A stretch of 64,000 nt of DNA from Scleromatobacter humisilvae (GTDB taxonomy: Bacteria; Pseudomonadota; Gammaproteobacteria; Burkholderiales; Burkholderiaceae_C). Position 1 is the first letter of the stretch. Each line of letters begins with the position of its first letter. Below are positions 44,723 through 53,042 of this stretch, one piece after another. The position numbers were made by a program, and so were the translations under genes. The notes beneath the pieces were generated by a model that did not search any database, had not been told where the DNA came from, and saw nothing but the letters and a program-made list of their open reading frames with translations. Location of the stretch: positions 62,001-126,000 of the forward strand of contig NZ_JAJLJH010000006.1 in the NCBI RefSeq assembly GCF_023231945.1. The letters are read 5' to 3'.

Positions 44723-45355
44723 GCCGGGCGCGTCGCGCCAGTACGCCCGCAGGCCGTCGACCAGGAACGCGATCGCGCGCGTGCGCGCCGGGGTCGTCGT
44801 GCCCGACTCGCTGAGGTCGCCCATTTCGTCGGCGCTCGTGACGGCCGCATACAGCGCGCCGCTGGCGACGAACCAGGCGCCGCGCAGGGCATCCTCGTCC
44901 AGCGCGGGGTGCGCGCGGGCGAAGGCCTGCACGACCAGCGACTCCGAGCAGTTGAGGTTGCGCCGCAGTTCGGCGTCGACCTCGTTGTCGCCCGACAGCT
45001 TGAGCATCAGCGTCAGGTATTGCCGTCCCTCGCGGGTCGCGTAGAGGTCGAACTCGTAGTTCGCCCACAGCGCGACGAATGCCTCGAACTGGAACGTCGC
45101 GGCCGGCGCGAGCAGGGCCTTCAGCCGGGCGAGGCGGATCTGGCAGTTCTCGTGCTGGCCCTTGATGACCGCCTCGAGCAGCATGGCCTTGCTGCCGAAA
45201 TGATGATCGAGCAGCGTCAGCGAGCAGCCGGCATCCTTGGCGATGTCGCGCAGGCTGCTCGCGCGATAGCCGTGCGAGGCGAACGCGCGCGCGGCGGCGT
45301 CGAGGATGCGGGCGCGGCGGCTGGCGGTGGTGTGGATGGGGGCGTCGACGATCAT
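44720..45355 (-). CDS. TetR/AcrR family regulator
   Basis: 211-residue repressor. The HTH is ARILDAAARAFASHGYRASSLRDIAKDAGCSLTLLDHHFGSKAMLL, with LDHHF in place of the usual LYYHF. The C-terminal domain has QFEAFVALWANYEFDLYATREGRQYLTLMLK, typical of regulators of ring-compound or fatty-acid genes, but the ligand cannot be named. It is convergent with the glycosyltransferase gene and has no obvious divergent target; the dCache-GGDEF gene lies upstream on the same strand. Confidence 0.9.
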   Translation of the reverse strand: MIVDAPIHTTASRRARILDAAARAFASHGYRASSLRDIAKDAGCSLTLLDHHFGSKAMLLEAVIKGQHENCQIRLARLKALLAPAATFQFEAFVALWANYEFDLYATREGRQYLTLMLKLSGDNEVDAELRRNLNCSESLVVQAFARAHPALDEDALRGAWFVASGALYAAVTSADEMGDLSESGTTTPARTRAIAFLVDGLRAYWRDAPG

Positions 45356-45448
45356 GCTCCGGAAGGCTGCGTCACGATAGGCCGGCCGCGCTGAGCGTCT
45401 GTTCAGCGCGGCTTGGCTTGTCCTTCCTGAGCAATCCCGATGCCGACC

Positions 45449-47164
45449 TCAGCTCTGCCGCTTGCGCAGGTACATCTGCTGGTCGGCGTGGCGGATCAGC
45501 GTCTCGACGTCCTGCCCGTCCTCCGGATAGAGCGCGTAGCCGATCGCCGCGCCGAGCCTGGGCTGCGTGCCGTCGCTGGGCAGCATTCCCAGCGGGTGGG
45601 CCATGAGCTCGGCCAGCGTCGCGCTGACGCGCTCGGCGTCCTCGCGCCGGTCGACCGAATCGAGCATCACGAGGAACTCGTCGCCCGCGTAGCGCGCCAC
45701 GATGTCGTTGGCGCGCACCGCGCCGGCCAGGCGGCGCGCGAGCTCCTGCAGCACCGCGTCGCCGACGTCGTGTCCGTACGCATCGTTGACCAGCTTGAAG
45801 TTGTTGATGTCGACGAACAGCAGCACGATCGGCCGCGGGTCGCCGCGCCGGCGCTGCTGCACGATGCGATCCTCGACGTGGCGGATCAGCGCGTCGCGAT
45901 TGGCCAGGCCGGTCAGCGGATCGGTCAGCAGGCGTTTCTGCATCTCGGAGAAGCTGCGCGCCAGGTCGCCGAGTTCGTCCTTGCGCGTCGACTCGGTCAT
46001 GGGCACGGTGCTGCCTTCGCCGACGCGGCGCGCCGCGCTGGCGAGCCGGCGCAGCTCGAGGGTGACGGTGGCCAGCACCAGCATGCCGGTGAGCATCACG
46101 ACGATCGCGGCGACCGCAGCCAGCAGCACGGTGCGGCGGAAGTTGTCGATGATGCCGTGCAGGAAGTCCGTGCGCGGCACGGCCACCATGATGAGCCAGT
46201 CCAGGCCCGCGTCGTCGGTCAGGCGCGCGTAGCCGACCTGCACCGGCGCGCCGTCGGCGCCGTTGAACACGGTGGTGTGCGGCAGGTTGTCGGCGGACGC
46301 GTCGGCCAGGCCGCGCACGGCGGCGTAGGTGGCCGCGACCAGCTTGTCCGTGCTCTGCGCGGCATTGAGGCGCACGTTGGTGCCGTCGGGCAGCGCCTTC
46401 ATGTGCGCGCCGCGCGAGACGCCGATCAGGTTGCCGTCCTTCTCCATCACCATCGCGACCGCGTTGGGGCTGAGGTCGAGGCGCTGCAGGAATTCGGTGA
46501 CCTGGCGCAGCGACAGGTCGGTCGCGACCACGCCCGCGAAGGCGCCGTTGCGGTCCGTCACGCGGCGCGCGCGCGTGGCGACGAGCTGCTGCAGCTTGAA
46601 GTCGATGTAGATCGACGTCCACGTCTGCAGCGTGCTGGCCGCGCCGGCCTTGTACCAGGGCCGGTCGCGCGGCTCGAAGACGCGCTGCTCGGTCTGCGGC
46701 GCGCCGAGGTCGCCCAGGATGCCGCTGTAGTGGTAGAGATCGCGCGGGCCCGCGCCGGTGGTGCGCAGGCGCAGCTCGGCGTCCGATTCCGACGAGCGCC
46801 ACAGCCCGATGAAGCGGCCCTGGCGATCGCCGTAGTAGGCGTAGTTGTTCGGGTCGCGGTGCACCGAGGTCGCCAGCCAGAAGCGCTCGCGCAGCGCGGG
46901 CAGTTCGTCGGCGATGGACTGCGGCGCCGGGATGCCCTTGGGGAACGCGACCTCCAGCACCGCGCCGGAGCCCGCGACGTGGCGTTCCACGGCCTGTTCG
47001 ATGCGGTGCACGGTTTCCGTGAGCAACTGCCCGGACAGGTTGTCGACCGCGTCGCGGCCGGCGGCGTACGACAGCACGCCGATCACGATGGCCGTGCCCA
47101 GGATCAGCAGCACATACGGCAGGGTCAGCAAGGCCCGCAAGGGCAGCCGCGACAGGAGTCTCAT
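45449..47164 (-). CDS. dCache-HAMP-GGDEF diguanylate cyclase
   Basis: 571-residue membrane protein from the ATG at 47164 (MRLLSRLPLRALLTLPYVLL). Helices near residues 13-33 and 325-350 bound a large periplasmic double-Cache sensor (FWLATSVHRDPNNYAYYGD, RDRPWYKAGAASTLQTWTSIYIDF, DLSLRQVTEFLQRL). A HAMP-like linker precedes the GGDEF domain (LTGLANRDALIRHVEDR, DINNFKLVNDAYGHDVGD). The signature is AGDEF, one of the accepted variants, with an RxxD inhibitory site (RAND). It should make c-di-GMP in response to a small ligand. It is a single gene with a gap of 315 bases upstream. Confidence 0.9.
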   Translation of the reverse strand: MRLLSRLPLRALLTLPYVLLILGTAIVIGVLSYAAGRDAVDNLSGQLLTETVHRIEQAVERHVAGSGAVLEVAFPKGIPAPQSIADELPALRERFWLATSVHRDPNNYAYYGDRQGRFIGLWRSSESDAELRLRTTGAGPRDLYHYSGILGDLGAPQTEQRVFEPRDRPWYKAGAASTLQTWTSIYIDFKLQQLVATRARRVTDRNGAFAGVVATDLSLRQVTEFLQRLDLSPNAVAMVMEKDGNLIGVSRGAHMKALPDGTNVRLNAAQSTDKLVAATYAAVRGLADASADNLPHTTVFNGADGAPVQVGYARLTDDAGLDWLIMVAVPRTDFLHGIIDNFRRTVLLAAVAAIVVMLTGMLVLATVTLELRRLASAARRVGEGSTVPMTESTRKDELGDLARSFSEMQKRLLTDPLTGLANRDALIRHVEDRIVQQRRRGDPRPIVLLFVDINNFKLVNDAYGHDVGDAVLQELARRLAGAVRANDIVARYAGDEFLVMLDSVDRREDAERVSATLAELMAHPLGMLPSDGTQPRLGAAIGYALYPEDGQDVETLIRHADQQMYLRKRQS

Positions 47165-47479
47165 CGGTCGTTCCGTTCTTTTTCTCACGGCGGGCGGCGA
47201 CATGGGCGCGCCCTGGTGCCCGGGCCCTCCGGCACCGGTGACCCGATTTTGCGCGCAAGCCGGGGCGGCCGGGCCGTCCGCCGCGCGCAATGCGGCACGC
47301 CGGCGTCGGAACCGCGCAACGGCCGCGCGCGATTTGTCGCGCGATTCGTGCGGAGATGCGCGCTCGTCCTACACGCGGCGGGTCCCCGCGCGCCGTACAT
47401 TGAGCTCGTCGACACGCCGCACCGCGGCGCCCGACACCGGGAAGCCCGCTCCAGGAATGGACAGCGGGCTTTCTTCTTT
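47165..47479. other. 315-base gap with an orphan plus-strand terminator
   Basis: No protein gene is evident. It holds the 5' region of the dCache-GGDEF gene (its start has a TTTTT-rich stretch just upstream) and, at the right end, a strong plus-strand terminator that ends against the stop codon of the MFS gene. No promoter with clear -35 and -10 boxes is visible; a TACATT at 47396-47401 is a weak -10 candidate for a short plus-strand RNA. Confidence 0.55.
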
Positions 47480-47480
47480 T
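47442..47480 (+). terminator. Plus-strand intrinsic terminator without an upstream gene
   Basis: A 9-bp perfect stem AAGCCCGCT / AGCGGGCTT (47442-47450 with 47463-47471, 12-base loop) is followed on the plus strand by TTCTTCTTTT. Both neighbouring protein genes are on the minus strand, so it may end an unannotated small RNA. On the minus strand the hairpin lacks a T run but could still mark the 3' end of the MFS mRNA. Confidence 0.75.
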
Positions 47481-48712
47481 CAGCGTGCGCGACTCGCCCG
47501 CGCCGCGCGCCAGTTGGTCGCCGCGCCCGCCGCGAGCAGCACGCATGTGCCGAGGAACACCCAGCGCATGCCCAGGTGCCCGCCGATCACGCCGCCGACC
47601 AGCGGCCCGGTGACCTGCCCGACGTACTGCGACGACGTCGACCAGCCCAGCAGCGTGCCAGTCGCGCGCGCCGGCGCGCTGTGGCGGATCAGGCTCGTGA
47701 CGCAGGGCAGCAGCCCGCCGAGCGCCAGTCCCATCAGGAAGCGCAGCGCGATCAGCTGCCAAGCCGCGGTGACGAAGGCCTGCGGGACCAGCAGCAGCGC
47801 CGACGCCACGAGCCCGCCGGTCAGCACGTTCCAGTGCCCGACGCGGTCGGCCAGCCGGCCCAGCCACGAGGCCGACAGGATGCTGCCCAGCGCGCAGGCC
47901 GACATCACCACGCCCGACACCAGCGTCACGCGGCGCGCGTCATCCACCAGCTGCTGCACGTAGACCGTGATGATCGGCTCGATGGACATCACCGCGAACA
48001 TCAACAGCATGCCGGTGGCCAGCATCGCGACGACCCGCCGTTTGTCGGTCACCAGCGACCACGCGCCGGGCGGCTTGCCGGACGACGCGGCGCGCGTCGG
48101 GCGCTCCTCGCGAATGAGGAAGGTCGTCGCGAGGAAGATCACGAAGATCAGCGCGCCCGCGAGCCAGAAGGTCGCGCGGATGCCGATCAGCGGCGGCAGC
48201 GCGCCGCCGACCAGCGGGCCGGCGAGGTTGCCCGCCATGATCCCCGAAGCCAGCACGCCCAGCGCCCAGCCGGTGCGGTGCCTGGGCGTCTGCGTCGCGA
48301 CCAGCACGTTCGACCCCGATGCGTAGCCGCCCAGCAGGCCCGCCAGCAGCCGCAGCGCGACGAGCTGCCACACACTGGTGGCCATGCCGATCAGCGACAT
48401 CGCCACCGCCATGCCCAGGCTCGCGCGGATCAGCATCAGCTTGCGGCCGTAGCGGTCGGCGAGCCGTCCCCACAACGGCGCGCACAGGGCCGCCGTGAAG
48501 AAGGTGGCGCCGTACGCGAGGCCCGACCACTCGACGATCGCGGCCGGATCGTGCACGCCCAGCTGCTCGACGTACAACGGCAGGAACGGCAGCAGCAGCG
48601 TCATCGCGACGATCGTCGAGAACGAGCCCGCGACGCACACGGCCAGGTTCCAGCGCCAGTGGGGGGAGGCGCCGTCGGCGTCGTCGGAGCCGCGCAGGGT
48701 GGCTGAGGTCAT
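47480..48712 (-). CDS. MFS drug exporter-like transporter
   Basis: Major facilitator of 410 residues with 12 membrane helices, from the ATG at 48712 (MTSATLRGSDDADG). Motif A is GRLADRYGRKLMLIRASLG between helices 2 and 3 and recurs as GRLADRVGHWNVL in the second half. The helix-5 motif ASGIMAGNLAGPLVGG is that of the 12-helix drug:H+ antiporter group. The substrate is not predictable. The FUSC gene lies upstream on the same strand, 106 bases away. Confidence 0.88.
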   Translation of the reverse strand: MTSATLRGSDDADGASPHWRWNLAVCVAGSFSTIVAMTLLLPFLPLYVEQLGVHDPAAIVEWSGLAYGATFFTAALCAPLWGRLADRYGRKLMLIRASLGMAVAMSLIGMATSVWQLVALRLLAGLLGGYASGSNVLVATQTPRHRTGWALGVLASGIMAGNLAGPLVGGALPPLIGIRATFWLAGALIFVIFLATTFLIREERPTRAASSGKPPGAWSLVTDKRRVVAMLATGMLLMFAVMSIEPIITVYVQQLVDDARRVTLVSGVVMSACALGSILSASWLGRLADRVGHWNVLTGGLVASALLLVPQAFVTAAWQLIALRFLMGLALGGLLPCVTSLIRHSAPARATGTLLGWSTSSQYVGQVTGPLVGGVIGGHLGMRWVFLGTCVLLAAGAATNWRAARASRAR

Positions 48713-48818
48713 GCGTCGATTGTCGGCAGTTCGCGGCGCGGGCCGCACTGCGTTCCTTTGCAAGACGACGCCCATGCTTCGCAGCCGGCGAACCCTGGTC
48801 CGAGCGTGACGGCGCTTC

Positions 48819-50966
48819 TCAGCGCGCGTCGTCCCTCGCCTCCGCGAGGCCACGTGCGGCGGCCGGTTGCGGCGGCGCATCGTCGGCCGGCGGCCGGATC
48901 AGCGCCTCGATCTGCGCGGCCTGCGCGGCGACGCGCGCGGCCTCGAGCAGCGTGCGGCGCGCGCGCGGCAGCAGGTGCGGCACGGCCGACAGCACGCGTT
49001 CGTCCTCGTCGGCGGGCCACGCGGCCGGCGCCGGCTCGATCGTGCCGGCGGCGAGCAACGCGTCGACCTCGCGCGACACGCGCGCGACGGCCGCGGCGAA
49101 CGCCGGCGTCGGATGCTCGCGGGCATGCATGGCCAGGCTCAGCCGCAGGTTGGACAGCTGCGCCATCAGCGCGTAGGCGGCGGCGAGCCAGGCGGTCAGC
49201 TGCGGGATCGGCACGCGCACGTCGGCCGGCTCTGCGAGGCTGCGCGAGCGCGTGGCGGCGAGCGTGCGGATGCAGTCGTAGGCACGCTGGCGCGCGAATC
49301 GCGGCAGGCCCGCGCTGTCGTCGCGCAGCGCGGTGGCTTCCGCGGCGTACGCGCGCAGCGCGACGATCGCCTGGCGCAGCGCGGCGCCCACGTTCCGGCG
49401 CTCCCAGATCGGCAGCGCGTAGGTCGCGGCCCACCCGAGCAGCGCGCCGGCCACGGTGTCGGCGAAGCGCTCCAGGGTGCTGAAGCCGCTGTCCGGCACG
49501 GCCAGGTGGGCCTGCAGCAGCGCCATCACCGCCGCCGCGGCGGCCGTCACCGAATAGCGCACGCCGAAGTAGGCGTGCGCGATGCCGGAGGCGACCAGGA
49601 AGCAGGCCGAGATGAATGTCGTCGACGTGCCGGCCGTCGTCAGCACCAGCACCGCGACGCAGCCGGCGAGCGTGCCCAGCACGCGGGCGTTGCGGCGCAT
49701 CAGCGTCAGCGCGAGGTTGCCCTGCATCACGGCGAGGATGGTCAGAACGATCCATTGCGGATGCGGCGCCCAGGGCAGCGCGCGCGTCAACGCGTAGGCG
49801 GCGGTGGCCGTCGCGCAGGTGCGCAGCGCGTGGCGCAGGACGGGCGCGTCGGCGTGCAGGTTGGCCGTCACCGCGGCCAGCCGCCATTCGTCCGGCGTGA
49901 TGTAGCGGCGCAGGTCGCTGCGCGCGCACGGCAGGTCGGCGCGGCCGTCGCCTTCGAGCAGGCGCTGCAGCGAGCGCAGCATGGCGAGCTTGTTCTCGAG
50001 CAGGTGGTTGACGCCGGCGACGGCGGCGCAGGGGTCGGTGCGCGCCGAGTCCTCGAGCTGGTCGAGCAGGCCGTGGATGGCCTGCTCGATGGCCGGATCG
50101 ACGACGGGCCCGCCGCCGGCGCGCAGATGGCCGGCGATCACCTGCAGCGCCTCGGCGATCTGCTCGACGACGCGGCCCGTCAGTTCGGCCTGGCGGCGCG
50201 TCGCGAACTGCGTGGGCGAGGGGCCGACCTCCAGCCGGCTCGCCAGCGCCAGGTCGCGCAGGTCGATCAGGTGCAGCAGGATCGCCGTCTCGCGCCGGGC
50301 CTGCGGGCCCTCGTCGTTGGCGAAGACGAGGTCGCGTGCGGCCTGCAGGCGATCGGCGAAGGCGGCCTCCGCGTCGAGGACGCCGGATTGCCAGGCCATG
50401 TCCTCGGGATGGCCGATCTGGCGCGCGATGGCCGTCAGCAGCGCGCCCAGGTCCTGCGCGCTGGCCGCGAGCGCGACGTGGCGCCAGGTCGGCTGCAGCA
50501 GGCGCGCCGTCGCGACCGCCCAGATCCAGTAGCCCACCGAGCCGGCCAGGCCCCAGGCAAAGCGCTCCCACGTCAGGGGCTGCGAGGCGGGCAACGACAT
50601 CGCGAACACCAGCGCCAGCCCGGCCGCGAACGAGACGGTGCCGGCCTTGGCGCCCCACGACTGGATCAGCATCGCGCCGAAGACGACCAGCGCCACCGCG
50701 GGAATCAGCCAAGCCTCGTGCGGCCGCACCAGGAGGAACAGCGTGCCCGAGGCCGTGCTCGCGATGACGGCCGCCAGCACGCGGCGCGCGACGCGGTCGG
50801 TGGTCGCCACGACATCGGCCAGGCTGGCGCACACCGCCGTGGCGATCGCGGCCTGCGCGCCGGCCGCCAGGCCGATCGAGCACTGCACCAGCGCGAGCCC
50901 GAGCGTCACGGCGATGCCGTTGACGACCCAGCCCGGCAGATGGCGGACGGCGATGGACGATGTCAC
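48819..50966 (-). CDS. FUSC family inner-membrane transporter (YccS-like)
   Basis: Large FUSC (fusaric acid resistance/YccS) protein, about 715 residues from a GTG at 50966; an in-frame ATG at 51104 would add 46 residues with no hydrophobic start, and neither has a clear ribosome site. Two membrane blocks of about six helices each (residues 15-170 and 410-540) flank a long soluble helical region, and a second soluble region closes the protein. Relatives export aromatic acids or similar compounds, often with an HlyD-type partner and outer-membrane lipoprotein; neither is here. The MFS exporter gene is downstream. Confidence 0.82.
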   Translation of the reverse strand: MTSSIAVRHLPGWVVNGIAVTLGLALVQCSIGLAAGAQAAIATAVCASLADVVATTDRVARRVLAAVIASTASGTLFLLVRPHEAWLIPAVALVVFGAMLIQSWGAKAGTVSFAAGLALVFAMSLPASQPLTWERFAWGLAGSVGYWIWAVATARLLQPTWRHVALAASAQDLGALLTAIARQIGHPEDMAWQSGVLDAEAAFADRLQAARDLVFANDEGPQARRETAILLHLIDLRDLALASRLEVGPSPTQFATRRQAELTGRVVEQIAEALQVIAGHLRAGGGPVVDPAIEQAIHGLLDQLEDSARTDPCAAVAGVNHLLENKLAMLRSLQRLLEGDGRADLPCARSDLRRYITPDEWRLAAVTANLHADAPVLRHALRTCATATAAYALTRALPWAPHPQWIVLTILAVMQGNLALTLMRRNARVLGTLAGCVAVLVLTTAGTSTTFISACFLVASGIAHAYFGVRYSVTAAAAAVMALLQAHLAVPDSGFSTLERFADTVAGALLGWAATYALPIWERRNVGAALRQAIVALRAYAAEATALRDDSAGLPRFARQRAYDCIRTLAATRSRSLAEPADVRVPIPQLTAWLAAAYALMAQLSNLRLSLAMHAREHPTPAFAAAVARVSREVDALLAAGTIEPAPAAWPADEDERVLSAVPHLLPRARRTLLEAARVAAQAAQIEALIRPPADDAPPQPAAARGLAEARDDAR

Positions 50967-51118
50967 GGGGCGCGGGCCGGAAGCGGACGAGCAGGCAATG
51001 TACGGCGCCCGCGGCGACGCTGGCAAGCGCGGCGGGAATGGCCGTTGCCGCGTTTGCCGACGGGCGACGGGCGCCCGCGTTCGCCGACCGGCGAGCCCAT
51101 TCAACCGAAGGAGCCATC

Positions 51119-51343
51119 ATGAACACGAAGCAGCAAGGCCAGGGCGGCGACAAGTCGCCGTCCACCGGCAAGGATGCGGGACAGCAGAGCCAGTCCGGCA
51201 GGCAGGACCAGCACGGCGGCCGCGAGGCCGAGCAGCGCAAGGACTTCGACAAGCTGATGTCGGAATCCGACCAGAAACTGCGCGACTCGACGATGCAGCA
51301 GGGCGGCGGCGACGCGAAGGGCAGCGGCAAGCAGAGCCGCTGA
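51119..51343 (+). CDS. Small hydrophilic glutamine-rich protein
   Basis: 74-residue protein from the ATG at 51119, with AAGGAG six bases upstream. It is wholly hydrophilic and rich in Gln, Gly, Ser, Lys and Asp, with no hydrophobic core; it is probably disordered (QGGDKSPSTGKDAG, REAEQRKDFDKLMSESDQK). Only the middle part could form a helix. Such proteins are often stress or desiccation related, but I have no specific evidence here. It stands between the FUSC and methyltransferase genes, both on the other strand. Confidence 0.7.
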   Translation: MNTKQQGQGGDKSPSTGKDAGQQSQSGRQDQHGGREAEQRKDFDKLMSESDQKLRDSTMQQGGGDAKGSGKQSR

Positions 51344-51422
51344 ACGTTCTCGCGGCGAGTGAAGGTGGCGGGCGGTCGGCCTGCCACCCACCCCGATCTC
51401 GTTCCTCGCCCGCGCGATGTCG

Positions 51423-52016
51423 TCAGTAGACGAAGGGCACGAGGCGCTTCGTCCGCCCCGCATAGTCGGCGTAGCGACTGCCCAGCGCCGCCGTGAGCGC
51501 CGCCTCCTCGACCGCGATGCGATGCAGGAAGGCCAGCGCGATCGGCGTGACGAGCACGACCAGCGAAAGCAGGTTGCCGCTGCACAGGCCCAGGCCCGCA
51601 TACGCCATCAGCGCGCCCGTGTACGACGGATGCCGGATCCGCCGGTAAGGCCCGCTGTCGATGACGCGGTGGTCGTCGGCGACGGCGACGTCGAACGTGA
51701 ACAGGCGCCCGAGATAGCGAATCGAGTACCAGCGCAGGCAGAGGCCGGCGACGAACAGCACCAGGCCTGCCCAATGGAGGGCGGCCACCGCCCCCGGGCC
51801 CACGCCCAGCAGCGCTTCGAAGCCGGCCTGCGGCACGCGGCGCTTCGCCGCCCAGGCCAGTCCGGCGCTGACGAGGATGATGGCGATGAGCAGCCGCAGC
51901 GAGCCGCGGTCGGCCTGGCGCGACACGTCGCCCGACAGCCGGCTGCGCATCAGCCAGATCTCGCCCGCCAGCATGAAGGCGAACAGCATCGGCGGGGTCG
52001 GAAGAGGCAGGGTCAT
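51423..52016 (-). CDS. ICMT-like membrane methyltransferase
   Basis: 197-residue integral membrane protein of the isoprenylcysteine carboxyl methyltransferase / phospholipid methyltransferase superfamily, from the ATG at 52016. Five or so helices are visible. The C-terminal SAM-binding signature is present: GPYRRIRHPSYTGAL, then helix AYAGLGLCSGN and EEAALTAALGSRYADY near the end. Substrate is unknown; bacterial members methylate lipids, small thiols or other hydrophobic compounds. The AraC gene lies upstream on the same strand, 23 bases away, so the two may be co-transcribed. Confidence 0.85.
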   Translation of the reverse strand: MTLPLPTPPMLFAFMLAGEIWLMRSRLSGDVSRQADRGSLRLLIAIILVSAGLAWAAKRRVPQAGFEALLGVGPGAVAALHWAGLVLFVAGLCLRWYSIRYLGRLFTFDVAVADDHRVIDSGPYRRIRHPSYTGALMAYAGLGLCSGNLLSLVVLVTPIALAFLHRIAVEEAALTAALGSRYADYAGRTKRLVPFVY

Positions 52017-52039
52017 GGGACAGGGAACTCCAGGTTCGG

Positions 52040-52888
52040 CTACAGGCGATAGAACCAGTCGGCCTCGTCGTGCCTGGCGTCCTGGGCGATGCGGGTGGGC
52101 GTGCGGCCGCTGATCTCCTTGCAGTCGCGCACGAGATGCGACTGGTCGGCATAGCCGGCCTCGACCGCGTGCGCGGCCCAGTCGATGGTTTCGCCGCGGG
52201 CCAGCGACTCGCGCGCCTGGCGCAGGCTGCGCTCGCTGCGCCACAGCCGCGACAGCGTCGGCACGCTCATGCCGCCTTCGCGTTGCGCCCGGCGCTGCAC
52301 CTGCCTCGGGCCGACGCCCAGCAGGCGGCTCGCGACGCGCAGGCCGACGTTGACCCCCATGCGCCGCAGCCGCATCCACGGCGTCGTGCCCAGCGCCGTC
52401 GCATGCGTGGCCAGGAAGGCCTCGACGAGGCGGCAGCGCTCGTCGTGGTCGCCCGCCTCGGCCACGGCCTGCACCAGGCGCAGCGCGTGATCCGGCAGGA
52501 CCCGCGAGGCGTCGACGAGCGCATCCTGGATCGTCGCGAGGTCGACCCCGAACAGCGCATGGAACGCGTCCGGATGGAACGCGGCGCAGAAGCTGTGGCG
52601 CTCGCCCAGGTTGCGCGACACGCAGGGCCGGCTCTGGCAGCCGTGCACGTAGTGCCGCGGCAGCAGTTGGCTGCGCGCGTCGTTGCCGTGCTCGATCAGC
52701 TCGACTTCGCCTTCCAGCATCCAGGTGATGCAGCAATAGGGGTTGGCCGGGAAGCGATTGAGCTGCTCGTGCGCGGCGAGCGCGCAGCCGCGCGTGTCGC
52801 GCACGATGAACATGCACAGGTGCTCGCTCCAGCGCGCCGCGGGCGGCCACATGCGGGAGATCGGTCGACGAGCCTGTTGAGTTGCCAT
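52040..52888 (-). CDS. AraC family transcriptional regulator
   Basis: 282-residue regulator from the ATG at 52888 (MATQQARRPISRMW). The N-terminal cupin-like sensor half is Cys- and Trp-rich (NPYCCITWMLEGEVELIEHG, HGCQSRPCVSRNLGERHSFC). The C-terminal AraC HTH domain is less typical at its start (ASRLLGVGPRQVQRRAQREGGMS) but closes with AAHAVEAGYADQSHLVRDCKEISGRTPTRI, the usual second helix-turn-helix. Four Cys in the sensor half might give redox sensitivity; that is inference. It precedes the methyltransferase gene by 23 bases. Confidence 0.88.
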   Translation of the reverse strand: MATQQARRPISRMWPPAARWSEHLCMFIVRDTRGCALAAHEQLNRFPANPYCCITWMLEGEVELIEHGNDARSQLLPRHYVHGCQSRPCVSRNLGERHSFCAAFHPDAFHALFGVDLATIQDALVDASRVLPDHALRLVQAVAEAGDHDERCRLVEAFLATHATALGTTPWMRLRRMGVNVGLRVASRLLGVGPRQVQRRAQREGGMSVPTLSRLWRSERSLRQARESLARGETIDWAAHAVEAGYADQSHLVRDCKEISGRTPTRIAQDARHDEADWFYRL

Positions 52889-53042
52889 GGGCCGATTCTG
52901 CCGAATCGCGCGCAGCGGCTCTTGAACGATCACGACATCGTCGCGGCGTGCCGACTCAAGAGCAGCCGCCGATCGACCGATATCCACCGGTCGCCCCGAC
53001 CTTCGCCGAGGCGGCGGACCTCAACCATTCATCGCCCCGAAC

